The notes below the pieces were generated by a model. It did no database searches, had not been told where the DNA came from, and worked only from the letters and a program-made list of their open reading frames with translations. Below are positions 12,840-32,739 of a stretch of 64,000 nucleotides of DNA, piece by piece; positions within the stretch are counted from its first letter, which is position 1, and the number at the start of each line of letters is the position of its first letter. A program made the position numbers and the translations under genes. This stretch comes from Paralichthys olivaceus. Its lineage: Eukaryota > Chordata > Actinopteri > Pleuronectiformes > Paralichthyidae. The DNA lies in the NCBI RefSeq assembly GCF_024713975.1, contig NC_091094.1:27242501-27306500 (forward strand), in the 5' to 3' direction.

Positions 12840-14330
12840 TGCACAGATAGGCAGTGAAGCTGGAATTGGAGCGATGTGGTCAAACATTTTGGTTCTAGTG
12901 GCTCCACTTCAAAGAACCTGAAGCCGCTGAAATGACTTAGCATGGAAGACCACTGAAAAGGGTCTAGCCTGGTGACAGAGGCATGGATGGTTTCTGAATT
13001 TAACTTGTAAGATTTTTCTGAAAGTGTTTATGATGCTGCTAATTCATTTATTAAAATTTAGGTCAGCATCAGCATTAACTCCCAGGTTTTTAACCTGGTC
13101 AGTATAGTAAATGACTTGTTGCCTCTGTGCCTTGCACCGAACACAATGCAGTGTTCCTTCTTGTCCTTGTTCCCCTTCAGGACATTTTGTGATATCCAAA
13201 TATTACATCCTTCAAGCAGTTTAACAGCCAATCCAATTTGTAATGACAACAGGAAATGTGATATGTGAAGTTATGAATCATCTGCATGGCTATAATACGT
13301 GCTGTTTTGTTTGCTGAGGATATAGAACAGGAGCCAGAGTGTTCTTGTGGCATCTTTTTCCAGTCTCAGTTCTGGAGGCACCCTCTCTATGTTTAAGAGT
13401 CGGCTTAAAACCTTAATTTTTGATAAAGCTTATAGTTGGAGTGAGTCCAGGTTTGTCTTGGACCTGCTCTTAGTCATGCTGCTACATGCCTAGATTGTCT
13501 GGGGACACATGACACATGGAGCTTCTCTTTCCTCTTCTTCCTCATTATATTAATGTTCTGAATCCTTGTTCTTTATTGTTTCAGATCCAGGATCATGCCT
13601 GCGGCCACAATGTGCATCATGATCCTGGATCGTGATTGTCAGTGATCATAATCATGGATTGTGGTGGCAGCTGATCATGGATTACGATTTCTCTTTTGTA
13701 TAAATATTTAAACACTGATATATATTTATCCATACATTTATAAATTAGTCCATTTATTTAAAAAAAAATGTATTGATGTGCTCTGCTACACGTGGAAGCT
13801 ATTGCACTTCTGTCCATCCTGGGAGAGGAATCCCTCACATGAGGCTCTCTCTGAGGGGTCAACTTTTTTTCCCTGCTTAGAAGGGCTTTGTCTTTCCTTA
13901 CTTGCTGAGGTTTAGGGACAGGAGAGGTTGCACCTTGTTAAGCCCTTTGAGGCAAATTGTGATTTGTGAATATGGGCTCTACAAATAAAATTAATTGATA
14001 GAAGCATATAGTATAAAACTAAAAGCAGTTTAGGACTAGAATGGATCCCTGTGGGACTCCACGTAAAGAACCTGCGGTAATTGGATTTGTAAAAGCTGTG
14101 TCAGTACTGTGAAGATACTGTAAAGCAGATTTGTTATATGTATATGATAGTGGTAAGGTATTGTAGCAATTGAAAATAGATACCCCTCTCAGTTTCTTTT
14201 ACTCAGAAGTTAGGTCTGAAATTTGATCATATCAAGGTCAAGCTTGATCCGTGATGCTTCTAATAAAATGCATCTTTAATGGGAAGATATCTAGTGGTAA
14301 GTTTATCATCTGCTAAACATTGATTCAAAC
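12840..14330 (-). mobile_element. LINE reverse-transcriptase fragment (L2-like), split by a nested repeat
   Basis: On the minus strand the reverse-transcriptase landmarks come in family order: GVPQGSI near 14060, a degenerate ADD motif near 13290, then VKNLGV near 13090. This order and spelling fit L2/CR1-type LINEs. About 660 bp of unrelated repeat (13345-14010) lies between the first two landmarks. The reading frame is broken throughout and no active element remains. Confidence 0.65.
13345..14010 (+). repeat. Retroelement 3' region nested in the LINE
   Basis: Sequence of the kind CTTAGTCATGCTGCTACATG, running through GAATATGGGCTCTACAAATAAA to an ATTGAT-rich end, interrupts the older LINE. 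Its tail matches those at 3438-3560 and 4605-4725. It carries three diverged short repeats around GATCATGGAT between 13600 and 13685. Confidence 0.5.
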
Positions 14331-14409
14331 AAGGTTGCAGAATGCAGATAAAGGGGAGATGTGGATGATTTGATTCGACTTATAGACTCAGCAGGTGATT
14401 TCCACCTAT

Positions 14410-14615
14410 ATCTATTCGAAAATCAACATAGAGGCCGCCATGTTATTTATAGTAGTCCAGACTGAACAAACTAAACACCTTTTGAGTTTTTATTACATCT
14501 GAAGTCTACCACAGTTTCTTTTTCATGTTTGGAAGGAGAGGGTGAGGTGAGGGGTGTTCAGCTGCAACATGAAACTTCAACACTAGATATCACTCAATTC
14601 TACACACTGTACCTT
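14410..14615. mobile_element. Family M1 miniature transposon fragment
   Basis: Shares AGTCCAGACTGAACAAACTA, AACACCTTTTGAGTTTTTA and TTCTACACACTGTACCTTTA with the complete copy at 5143-5500. One end is missing. Confidence 0.65.
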
Positions 14616-17265
14616 TAACTGACTTTCAAGAGCTAGCAATATCATCATAATTAACAATGTAAGATGTTGGTAAAGGTGATGAACACAATGGTTTGAAGAA
14701 TGTCTCAGCATAGTTTTCGTTGATTCTGAGAAAAATTCTGATTGAATTAACATTTTCGATCTGAAATATTAACAAAGCAGATGAGTTTCCATGTGGGTGT
14801 GTATAAAATATCCATCACAAGAAAAAAGCTTTCTTATTTGAGGCACTCTGTGCTCTACATTTTTTCCTTGCCTGGTGACATATTTTACTTTTCAAATTTT
14901 TTGCATTCTTTACATTTTTACATACTAATTTCATTAAAAACAATATGTGCAATCTACCAAGTCGAACCCCTTTCACCAACATAAACCTGATTCTCCAGAA
15001 GATCATTTCCCATCCACCTCTTTCCGGCATATAATTAAACAGTGCTGTTCACTTCCCTTCAGCCCATAAAGTTTGCTGCAGTGTAATTACAGGTAACCTT
15101 TGTTTGACTGAGATTTTTAGACGATAACTGCCCCCTCGATCCAGAACAACGTACGCACTCACACATTGTGACCTAAATAAAGTTTTGACTCTGAAATGGA
15201 AAAACTCCCCCAAGTATAAGGATCCTATGGATCTGCATTTCACCAAGACAAAAACAATAAATGTGATTGTTGGCTGCATGGAGAATGCTGTAACTGGGAG
15301 ATGGATGGGAGAAAGAAAAAATATCTGAAAACTTTGAACCAGTGTCAACACCTAAAGCAATTGTTTGGAGGATATCCTCAATCAAGGCCCAAAAAGCACA
15401 ATGAATAGTCTTGCTGACAGAAACCCGGTGCCCCCAACAATCTCTTTGAACCGCCTGCTGCGAAGAATGAGTTCTGCTGCTGTAAGGCCAACACCACTGT
15501 GACATCTGAACTTTGTTTCTCATTGAACGAAGCAAAATTGAGATGTCACTCATCTCATTATTTGCTAATACAGATCAAATGTGCCCTGTATTATATTCAT
15601 AGTCATTTCTCCTTCACTAAACTAAATTACATCATTTCATAAATTACATAAATATATACAAGCAAATATGTTGATGGGTGCTTATACACAACAACCCCTG
15701 CCATGCACCCACTGTGTCTTCTGTGCAGGCACCCTGTTCCTTCCCGGTTCCCATACAATACAGTGCACAACAAACTACACATGGCAGCTTGAAAGCAATT
15801 GTATGGAGGGATATGTGCAGTCCACACAATATTAACTAAAGATAGTTTTGACAAATAACTCATCTACACATTTGCAATTAATCAAATCATATGAAAATAA
15901 TTGAGACACGTTTAAATGGGGGAATTTTTTAGCCACCATTGTGGGTCCTGTGTCCATGGGGGAGCTGTCTACTTAGACCCAAATAGAAATTAAGGAGCTT
16001 AAAGTAGATGTGCATAGTACCCAGACAATGTGGCATCCTAAAAGAGGTAAAAACAAGCACACAAGAGCAATGTCAGAATTGCAAGAAAGACCCTGAGTGG
16101 AACATACTAGAGGTGTAACAGATAATAAAACATCATATTAAAGTAAGTCTAAGAGCATTATTATAAAGATGGAAGGGCTTGTGCACCTTGAACTCGTAAA
16201 TCACATGTAAGATGTCTATAAGAACCCAGATTTCAGAGCCTGATCGACTCCTTTATTATCCCTCTATGCTGGGTTGCATTAGTATTTAGTTATATCAGGT
16301 TTTTTAAATGACTTTACTGTATATTTGCACTAGTCTTGAGGTGGGCTACTGAGGTTGAACAGCGTGCATGTTTTTTGAATGTTGGAGTGCCCCCTTTTGG
16401 ACATAGTAGGGACTTCCCCCCTGATTTATTAGATATTTTTAAGGCTTTTTCTTTAAATATTGGTTTTGAAAGATTGTTGAAATAACAGAATAAGCAGATT
16501 ATAAAGTTGATCATGTTTGATGTCAATTTAGCTTTGCTAAATTATTCTAATCCTTCAGGAACAGCTATTAAAAAGATTCTAAAAATAACCATACCATCAT
16601 CATTTAAGAATATTTTGTCCAAAACAGTAAAAAGATTTACTATTGCTATGTGCTAATTTTAGACCATTTGTGTATTGGTTGTTTTCAGAGTATTAAATTG
16701 AAGCATGTGCTAAAACCATAGAAGCATGTAATTGATTGATTTTCTGTCTGTGAATGTCTTTCTAAATCATGACCTTGATTAGTAACAAGTTGTAATGTGA
16801 AAGGCTCTGTATCTACTGGTTTTGTTTGGTTTCATTTTAGGGAAAATGCCGAACCTTACAGACTTTCTTTTCTCCAGTGAAAAAGGAAAACACTGATACT
16901 TAATAGTTTGTAACCGTATTAGAGAAAATGTTTTCACTTTCAAATCAAGTCAACTTTTACTGTCATTCATCCACATTGAAAGGGTTATACAGCTTAGCAA
17001 AATGTTCAACAGTCCAACATAAAACACAACATATAAGAACAGAGCTAGGAGGTGCATGGCTGGACTTGAACACAGTTAAAAAAAATAGTCATGATGGACA
17101 TAATAATGTTTTACTGAGATTCATAATTTAATACATAGACCTAATAGAGATATTTTTCTGTAGTGAAGACAAAATTAGCGGATATTTTATACAGAAATTT
17201 GCTAACATATGCAGCATCAATTCTGACATCCAGAGCTGCTCTTCCTCATCTGAAAATGGGGAGAC
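14616..17265. other. Intergenic, nothing recognised
   Basis: AT-rich sequence with short unsupported frames. No RNA gene or repeat was identified with confidence. Confidence 0.5.
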
Positions 17266-17269
17266 AACC

Positions 17270-17575
17270 TTGAAAGCATTAGAAGAAGTCAAGAATGCTA
17301 AAGTGTCTGATCTGTATTTACGTAGTGCTTCTCTAGTATGGTGACGACTCAAACCGCTTGACATTACAGTTTTGCCATTCAGACAGTGCATCTATGTGCA
17401 GCACTTTCTCTATCACACATCATTCATTCACTGCCGGTGCAGCCTTAAGGAGCCATTTGGGGTTCAGCGTCTCTCCCAAGGACACTCAGTCATGCGAAAT
17501 GGGGGTGACTGGGATCAAACCCTGACCTTCCAGTGTGTGGATGACCCTCTTTAACTCCTGAGCCACAGCTGTCAA
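17270..17575. repeat. SINE-like teleost repeat (family B), copy 2
   Basis: Contains TTTTGCCATTCAGACAGTGC, GCAGCACTTTCTCTATCACA, a CCCAAGGACACTCAG block and ACCCTGACCTTCCAGTG, ending with CTCCTGAGCCACAGC. This matches the plan of family B. Confidence 0.65.
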
Positions 17576-18395
17576 GAGGCCTACTACACTGTGGACACAC
17601 CATGAAAAATCATGAAACTTTATGTGACAAAGGTTATGAAAAATATAAAATTACCAACTAAATGTGGACCATTGTTTTATTTTAGCAATATCGTTGTGTT
17701 GCAGATATGATAATACATGGTATTTTGTCACTGAAAGATAGTTCATAGCAAAAAATTAACATCTATTTCCTCATCTACAGAACTTTGTTCAAGACTCTTA
17801 TGAATAACAACCAATTACTCTGCAGTAAAAAATGTCACAGTTTGATGTTTCTTGATGATTGGGAGACATCATGCTAAATGGCTCAGCTCTACTAGTTCAT
17901 CTCTCTGATCATCTTAACAGGTATTTAGTAGCAGCTATGGGTACTTTTAATGCAGCCTGCATTTTACTTGAATACATTTGTATAGCAAAGTCCTTAATTA
18001 CATTCAGATATTACACATTACTTTTGGATAGATAGATATTTCTTATGCCTCTGGAATAAACTGACTTTTATTTATGTTTCTTTTAATTTATCTTGGGCTG
18101 TTTTAGAGGTTTTTGTTTAATTACTTACTTTCTCAAAATAGTTTTCCATTTTGTATCTTACTTTCAGTATTTTATTATTTCATCTATAACTTTGTCATCG
18201 TGTCTTTTAGCATTTTATGTTGTTTTTAGTAGTGAGTGTGATTTCAGATTTGTGATGAACTTCCTGAGTTGTGGTGGGTGGAGGGAAGGGCCATAGGTTT
18301 TATTCTATAAGACATTGATCTACAGTGTTTATATGAACAGTGCTTTACAAAGAAAGTTTAACAGATTCTTCATTGATCCTGAGAGAAAGAAGAAG
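17576..18395. other. Intergenic, nothing recognised
   Basis: AT-rich, with no supported feature. Confidence 0.5.
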
Positions 18396-18399
18396 TAAA

Positions 18400-18472
18400 T
18401 GGTTTCACTGGGGATTGAACCCAGGACCTTCTGCGTGTAAAGCAGACGTGATAACCACTACACTATGAAACC
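18400..18472 (-). tRNA. tRNA-Val (TAC)
   Basis: Reads 5'-GGTTTCATAGTGTAGTGGTT on the minus strand, 73 nt including discriminator A. The acceptor stem GGTTTCA/TGAAACC pairs fully. The anticodon loop has TAC, and a standard T arm (CTGGG TTCAATC CCCAG) follows. A-box and B-box promoters are intact. No T4 run lies within about 60 nt downstream, so termination, and hence expression, is uncertain. Confidence 0.9.
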
Positions 18473-18852
18473 GCTGTAACAATACTGTTGTGTGATACAT
18501 CCAGCACCAGCCAAGAGTGTTCTGGATAAATTAGGATGCAGTTCAGGGTTCTAAGACAGTACGTGTGTTGTTAAAACAACTCCCACCAAAGCATCACTGG
18601 TGGAAGATAACAAATTCTCCTTTATATTTAAATCTATACTTCAAAGTTGGCATATTGGATTATGTTAAAAAAAAAAGAGAACCAAATTCCAACAAGGGTT
18701 GTGTGTGATTGTTATTCACAAAAATGAAAAGATAAAGGATTTGGTTGGAACATTAGTGCAAAGAATATGGTGTTGGGCCATAGAAGAGGTAAATACAGTG
18801 CAGGGTAAAGTTCATGCATATTTCCAGTGCCCAGTGCAACTCGAGGAGCAGA

Positions 18853-19606
18853 AGATAGATAGATAGAGTACTTTATTCATCCCCGGAGGGAAATTAAGTT
18901 GTCATAGCAGCTTGTGTATCGGAACACAACAAAACACAATGCAATAGAACAAAACAAAACATTGAGGTAAAAAGAACAAAAACAGAAACACAAGATGAAT
19001 AGGCAGACAAGTAGTGCAGTGGCAATATGATGATAATAGTAATGATGATATGATGGTAATGTTATGGTTAGACAGTATATAAGAATATTAGTACAGTATA
19101 TATTTATATATATATATAGTATACAATATAACATAATATATATTTATATAGACAGTAATTATACCAATATAATAGCAGTATATAGTAATAATGGCAGCAA
19201 TAGTATATATAATAATAATAATAGTAGTAGTAGTGATAATAATAATAATATAATAATAACATGTACACATGTATAAATATGTGTATATAGACTTGTAAAT
19301 CCGAAGAATATACAGAGAATATACAGAGTATGATATAATATGATATGATATATAATATATAGTAGGGTATAAATATAAGTACTTGACTATACAATATACT
19401 GGCAGTGTAAGAATACGTGGACTGGATGTGCAAAAGACAATATTATTCTATTAAATGGTCTGTAATATTAAAGTGGTTTAAATTAACACACGTAGTGTAG
19501 TGCAGGGTACATGGTGCAAGGGTGACAGGTATGTTAGTGCAGTTCTGTGATGGTGGCTCTGACAGAGGTAGATGAGTTGTAGAGTCTTATTGCGGTTGGG
19601 AGGAAC
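18853..19606 (-). mobile_element. LINE 3' fragment with (ATCT)n tail
   Basis: The reverse complement closely matches the insertion at 59920-60702, including the very AT-rich middle and the end TCCGGGGATGAATAAAGTA followed by ATCT repeats. The far end carries codons resembling the C-terminus of a LINE ORF2 (TAIRLYNSS). It is 5'-truncated. The clade (L2-like or Tx1-like) is not resolved. Confidence 0.7.
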
Positions 19607-19619
19607 GATAGTATAGGTT

Positions 19620-19885
19620 ACAATAAATGGCGATAATTTAGGAACTTGGTCAAGAGAAATTATTTATGGATGGATGTGAAGATAAAGGGAGTAAACATGT
19701 AGAAGCTGCATAAGAGATTATTTACTGTAGAAATCTTAAGGTTACAGTGAATTTGTCCAGACTCTATTGCAGCGCCTAATAGCTTGAATGCTGAGAATAA
19801 AGAGCTGCAATTATGTTGGGTTCCTGCACATGTTGGTGTGGAGGGTATTGAGAAAGCACACAGGGTTGTAAACACATGGCGCTAA
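19620..19885 (+). mobile_element. LINE RNase H domain remnant
   Basis: One frame reads ELQLCWVPAHVGVEG, the hallmark of the RNase H domain found downstream of reverse transcriptase in I- and R1-like LINEs. The frame is broken upstream and only this end survives. Confidence 0.55.
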
Positions 19886-20084
19886 GGTACACAACTGAAG
19901 ATATGTCCCTTACATCTACTGGTGTTTGGCAACATACAAGGTATATTCTTCATTGTGTTCTATGTTCTAAAATTGAATGGCTACGTGTATATCAGCCATA
20001 TGTCACTTTTGTTTATGTTCTTGAGAGCATGTGATGATAAGATCAAGGATGGACCTTGTCAAGGATATTAGGGATATTACAGTG

Positions 20085-20411
20085 TGTAGAATTTAGTGAT
20101 ATCTAGTGTTGAAGTTTCATGTGGCAGCTGAACACCCCTCAACTCACCCTCTCCTTCCAAACATAGACAGAGAACCTGTAGAAGCCTTCAGTTGTCATAA
20201 AAACTCAAAAGGTGTTTAGTTTGTTCAGTCTGGACTGATGTAAAAAACATGGCGGCCTCCGTAGAGAGGGTCCGCTCAATGTAAATATAAAGTATTTAAA
20301 TACAAAAGGCCCAATTTTGATGAAACACACAAGTGAAAACATCACTAGGGTTATTTTATATTCACCTTGTGCCAATAGATTATTTTCTCCTAAATCTTAC
20401 ACACCTTTAAG
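20085..20411. mobile_element. Family M1 miniature transposon, damaged ends
   Basis: Carries the M1 blocks in reverse order relative to 5143-5500: GTGTGTAGAATTTAGTGATA, AAACTCAAAAGGTGTTTAGT, and CCTAAATCTTACACAC at the end. It lies immediately upstream of the csnk2a1 CpG-rich first exon. Confidence 0.7.
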
Positions 20412-20424
20412 GATATAGATTCAG

Positions 20425-20860
20425 TGCAGTGGATTGTGCTTTTAATGGCCTGCGACATTGCAGTGGTTTGTCCCTCCGCGGCTCCCACTGCAACACTCCG
20501 AGACGTAGGAGACGGTGGGCAGCCATATTGTCTCTGAAACAGCAGAAATCACTCAGTGGCACACCGGCGAGGGAGGGAGGCGAGAACCGTGGGTCTGACG
20601 AAGCTCTGCTCGCTCGGAAGCATTTAGGTCGTCGGGTTGATCAAGGGGGTAAGTGTCCGCCGTCGCTCTTTGTCTGCTGCCCCTAAACCCGACTCATTTC
20701 CACTGTGGAAGCTAGCGAGGGCTAACGTTAGCCATGCTAGAGTTAGCAGGCTAGCAGTGTGGGCCCGCCTACAGCCGACAAGTTCCCAACACCTTCAGCT
20801 CGCTGTCGATTTATCTGGGCTTTGCTAGCTAGGTAATCACAAACTATCGCGTTTGAGTTA
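20425..20860 (+). promoter_or_regulatory. csnk2a1: csnk2a1 CpG-rich promoter and non-coding first exon
   Basis: A sharp rise in GC and CpG content spans this stretch. A GCCATATTG motif at about 20522 fits a YY1 site. A strong donor (GGG|GTAAGT) lies at 20649, so the untranslated first exon probably ends at 20648. The transcription start is not fixed but should lie between about 20430 and 20560. A CpG island with a non-coding first exon fits a housekeeping kinase gene. Confidence 0.6.
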
Positions 20861-21846
20861 CCACGAGGTGTTGCGAGTTTTCGCCGCTCTTTGGAAATGT
20901 CCTATATATTCAGATGTGATGTCAACGGGACGCTCACATTGCGGATGTCTCAGTGAGCAGCTGCAGACCGATAACTTTGAAGTAAACCCACCATTTATGT
21001 GGTTATCTCTGTTCCCTGCGATGATAAAAGTGGGAGCATTCAACAAAGTCAGCGTGACACTTTGTGTGGCAGTGACTGGTCCAGAAAGCTAACACTGAAC
21101 AGATGACTTGATCCCGTCGATCCGGGAAAGGTCTTCAGTCATGTGGTGATGGATTCAACATTTCAATATTTAGTTAACTGTGGATTACTCCGATGAGTGA
21201 GGTCGTTACTGTGATCCTCACTGGAAGACGAGACACATAAGCCTAAGAATCAATCAGTCCGTAATGTTGGGGCTTTCACCCCCCACGCTAGTGAACCCAT
21301 TGGTACCAGGGTTAGGTTGTTAGCCAACGTTGAAACGAGATTTCAACTGTCAATAAAAATTAGACGAGGATCCTGTGTAGCAAGCTGCTCTATCGATACT
21401 CTAGCCTGTTAAATATTTAACAAAAACAATAGAGCCACTTCACCCAACATACTTAATGTATGTTATCATTTTGTAGACTTTTGTTAGTATAGGTAATTTA
21501 GGTTTTTCCACCAGAGATCACGTCTGACTGGATTAAACAAGTGGACAATTATCACCATCTGTATATTTATCTCAGATCTATCCATCAGACAGATCAACAT
21601 CCAACTAACAATGAGTATCTACTACGTGAATGTTTGAAGTAATGGAATGGATAACTTTGCTGTTTCTGATTTGGAGAACAAATAACAGTCTGTGCCATGA
21701 TCCACATGTCAGGGTGACATCATTGCATTCCATTCATGCAACGCACCTGCTTCTGTGAGGGAGGTGACAATAGTTATGCACTATTTAAATCCCAAATCAA
21801 GATTAGATCAGCAACTGTGGGTTAAAATAATTTACTGAGCCATGAT

Positions 21847-21945
21847 AGTGTGAATAGAAGAAGACATCATGCATCACGCAAATAGAAGACATCACATGTC
21901 ACGCAAATAGAAGAAGACATCACGTGCCATGCAAATGCACATAAG
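21847..21945. repeat. Three-copy minisatellite, about 28-bp unit
   Basis: GAAGAAGACATCATGCATCA, AGAAGACATCACATGTCACG and AGAAGACATCACGTGCCATG recur in tandem, each followed by CGCAAAT or GCAAAT. Copies differ at a few bases. Confidence 0.75.
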
Positions 21946-23205
21946 AAATGCATGCGCACACAAAAGGGCAACTGTAAGTGGGCTGCTTGATAATTAAAAT
22001 TTTTATTTTATTTTATACAGACTATGTCTCTGCTCTTTTACTCATATATGCAATTTCAACTATAGTTTCTGTCTCTGTAGGAGGCCACACTTCCTATAGC
22101 TATTGCACATTCACTCCTCTGTTGCAATATGAAGTTTACCTTAAAGTTTAAAGTGGAACAAGGAAGCTAGAATCTCCAGCACGAAACCTGGCTAGCTGAC
22201 ACTTGCTAACATCTAGCGTTACAGATTTGACTTGACCCACCGCCTTCTGTGAGTATCATTTTCTGCCAGATGAACAAAAAGCCTGGAGTTGGGCTTTATT
22301 TAGCAAATATGAGCTAGTGATTCTGACTATCAAATTAATTTCAAGTTGTGCCATTCAAGCTACTGATTACTATGAAATCTTATGTAACAGTTTGTGAAAT
22401 ATATTAATGTAATGGACCATTAAAATTAATTCTAATGAGATCTCCTCTTAGTTGCCAATATATTGGGTAACCTAGCTATTACTAATGCAATCTAAGATGT
22501 TTTTGGATTAAAGCTATGTGACCCAACTGTATGTTACTTTGGGAAGATGTAGGTTGTGTTGAGATTGGATTTTTTTTTTTTTGCCAACTATAGAAACCTC
22601 TGTCTTTTCAACAAAATGAAAGCCCTCATAATGGTAGGATGTGTTGCATGGCAGTTGTATTTGCATTAGTTTAAGTTGGTTTAAATAATGAAGTGGCATA
22701 CAGTATATTGTCTACAATTTAGTGGAAACCAAAACATTTTCCTGCAGCAGCAATGCACTGATTGAAACTTGCCTCACTTACAAGACAGGACAACTAAATT
22801 ATTGGTCTCTAGCCAGTAAAAATTCTGGACAATTGTGTTTTAGTCTGTTTATGTCATGAGGAAACATGCATGCATGCATGTATGTATGGAAAAGTGATCT
22901 TAACTTGACCTGCGTTAAGGTGTGTTAAGGTGGAAAGATGTGAACGTTGCTCTGATGGTTGGCTGGCAGTAGAGTGGTAAAAGAATAGATTTTGCTGTTT
23001 GCACAAGATCAATAATTTGACAGCTTATCCCTTCCTGTTCCAGTAATTCAGTGGTTTCAGGTTATGGCCATCCAATGTTAATGATTTATGGTTCTGTAGT
23101 GAGCTATGCTAGTTTTGTGTACTCTCTTTGTTCTTGTTGTTGTTTATACTTGACTCAGTTCTAGATGGCAGATTTGTAGGTGAGCCCTTTGATCGAAACT
23201 CATTG

Positions 23206-23345
23206 TCAGCCCGGGTGGGCTAAGGGATAGAGCTGTCGACCGCTCGATCCCAGTATTCCCCATCTGCATGCTGAAGTGTCCTTGGGCAAGATACTGAACC
23301 CCGAATGGGCCTTTATAGAAACCAGTGCTGCCCATAGATGTATAA
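23206..23345. repeat. SINE-like repeat (family B), reversed copy
   Basis: Contains AAGTGTCCTTGGGCAAGATA and CTGCCCATAGATGTATAAAT, the reverse complements of blocks in family B. Confidence 0.6.
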
Positions 23346-24081
23346 ATGTGTATGTGAATGACTGAAATGCAAAAATGCTTAATTTTTGCTACATTTTGAG
23401 TCTTTATGACCTTAAAACAGAGAACAAACTAAAAGGATCTCCGTCTACATAATTGTTCTGTATAAGTTTTAATCCACGTCCATTGTAACATGTCTGAAAA
23501 CACATTTCTCGCCACCGTTCCCTTCTCAATCGTGATGAATCCAGGGGGGTTTTGTTGATTCACATCCTCTGGAGAAAGTGTGCAGAATCTCTGGAGTTCA
23601 GTGAATGTCTGAAAGCAGCTTGACAGAGAAAATTTCACCTCGTCGTCAGTCCAAAAAGAGATATCACTGCTATTTTCCACCATTGTTTTTTCTAAAGAGA
23701 CTATCTACTTCTCGTTAACACTGTGTCACACATGACCAGTGTCCATGAATGGTGTGTTAAGAGACAGGGATAATTTTAATTTTGAAGCTTTATTGAAGGA
23801 GACCCTTAATACAGCAGCGATGGAGGTACTGCTATACTGATGCAGAAGCATGAACCCTTAATGTAATTTCTCTAATCTTGGCTTTTTTGTCTTAACTTCT
23901 CCATTAGCTATTCCACCGTGCCTCTGGTGGTCCCTCCCCCCGTCCTCAAACAAACCCCCCCATCCCGAACCCTTGCCCTGTTGGGATCACCCCCACCCCC
24001 CACCCCCTATTCCCTACCCTCCCTCCTCTTCCTCTCTCCCACCCATCCTCCCTATACTCTAACCATCCTTTGCTGCGATAA

Positions 24082-31280
<7,199 letters not shown>

Positions 31281-32735
31281 CACCCCAATCTAAATCCACA
31301 CTCACTCCACCTCAACTCCCCCACCGACAACACCACCCAGCTTGGGGGAGGGGGAAACTAGACGGCTGCCACTCTGCCAGCCCTCCTCACATCCAACCCA
31401 ACTCAGCGTGGCCACGCCTCACCATCCTTCTGTCTGGAAGACGCTGTCGTCAAAGAAAAAAGAGATGTTTTTGCATTCCTTTTCCACCTCGAATGAAAGT
31501 GTTAACCTGACATCTGAAATGAATGTTCTGTGTAAATGAAATATACAGGTATTCCTTTCATTTTCCCACAAGCTATAATGAATACAAATGGATGTATGTC
31601 TGTGTGTGGTGAGTCTGAGAGTGAGTGTCATCCATGGCTGACTCTGGGTCTCATCACTTCCTCCTGTGGGTTTTAGTTTGGGTAATGAAGGCACTGGTGA
31701 GTAAGTACATCAGCTGAAGGCAAAAAGAAAGAGAAGTTGGCCATCAGGACCAAAAGGAGCACATCCTGAATAGTTTACTTCTGCAGCACTGTCAAAAACA
31801 AGACCTGAAGAAAACACTTAGTTTACCTCCTGACAAGAGTCTTAACACCCTCAAGATCACAGCACTTTGGTGTGTTTGGTGCTGGTTTGTGCTCCAGGTG
31901 TATGTCAACACAATGACACTTCAACACGTTCTCTGCCTGTGTAGTTCTGTTGAACATATTTCACCATACCAGACCGCCAGTCTTCATTTGATCATGTCAG
32001 ATGTTGTTAAAACTGTTATATATTGAAAAATGTTCTGGGCAGCTGGATATGGGACAAAACAATTCAGTGGTTTGAGCAACTCCAATGTTGTACTTGGATC
32101 TCCTAAGAAGCCAGATAAGGTTCATTCAGGTTCCAGAAAAAATCGTTTCTCTAACGTGCTGCTTTCTAGATCCTTGAATTGCTTCAAGTGGCTTTTCTTG
32201 AAACAATTTCAAGACATAACCAAAGTTTACTTTGTTGTTTGGAAGAAGAGACTGACCAAACCTCGTTTTATTTTGTGGCCGTTACTCATGGAGGGGCCTT
32301 GACGCAGGTTGAAGATGTGGTTTCTAGTGAACACGCTGACAACATGATACAATAATCCTCTGCAGGTGACTGAAATGCTGTTCGTCTTGTTACATGGGTA
32401 AGCTTAGCGATGAGTTATACAGTTTATTGGCTTTCACCACCATGTTAAGGGATGGAATGAATTTGAAATGTGGAATAGCACTTGAAGGGTAGAGTCTTGC
32501 CCAGTGTTTTAGTGTCAAAGTTTGAAAGTGTACGTTTTAGACCCTGCAGTACATACACATCTATTTTTTTCCCCATTTCAAAACCTTAAAATGCAAATAA
32601 ATTCAAACATGTACATGTTGACCTGTGAACGGAGCAGTCCCTACATCACTGTTTATATTTTTATGTTCTTATGTAGAAGACTAGTATTTGAAAATATTTG
32701 TGTAAATAAACGCGTGTTTTATTTATCGGGTACAT
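31281..32735 (+). other. csnk2a1: csnk2a1 3' untranslated region
   Basis: Follows the stop codon in the last exon. An AATAAA at about 32704 (GTGTAAATAAACGCG) precedes a T-rich, GT-containing stretch, giving a 3' UTR of about 1.45 kb. No repeat was seen in it. Confidence 0.6.
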
Positions 32736-32739
32736 CTGG

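Larger units (their letters stand above)
20649..23907 (+). other. csnk2a1: csnk2a1 intron 1
   Basis: Bounded by GTAAGT at 20649 and a T-rich tract ending TTAG at 23907. Holds a short minisatellite (21847-21945) and a reversed family B repeat (23206-23345). No other gene was recognised. Confidence 0.55.

Noticed and set aside
19064-19433. Tyr/Ile-rich frames in the AT-rich LINE middle
   Set aside because: Composition artefacts of TAT/ATA repeats; the same occurs at 60104-60575.
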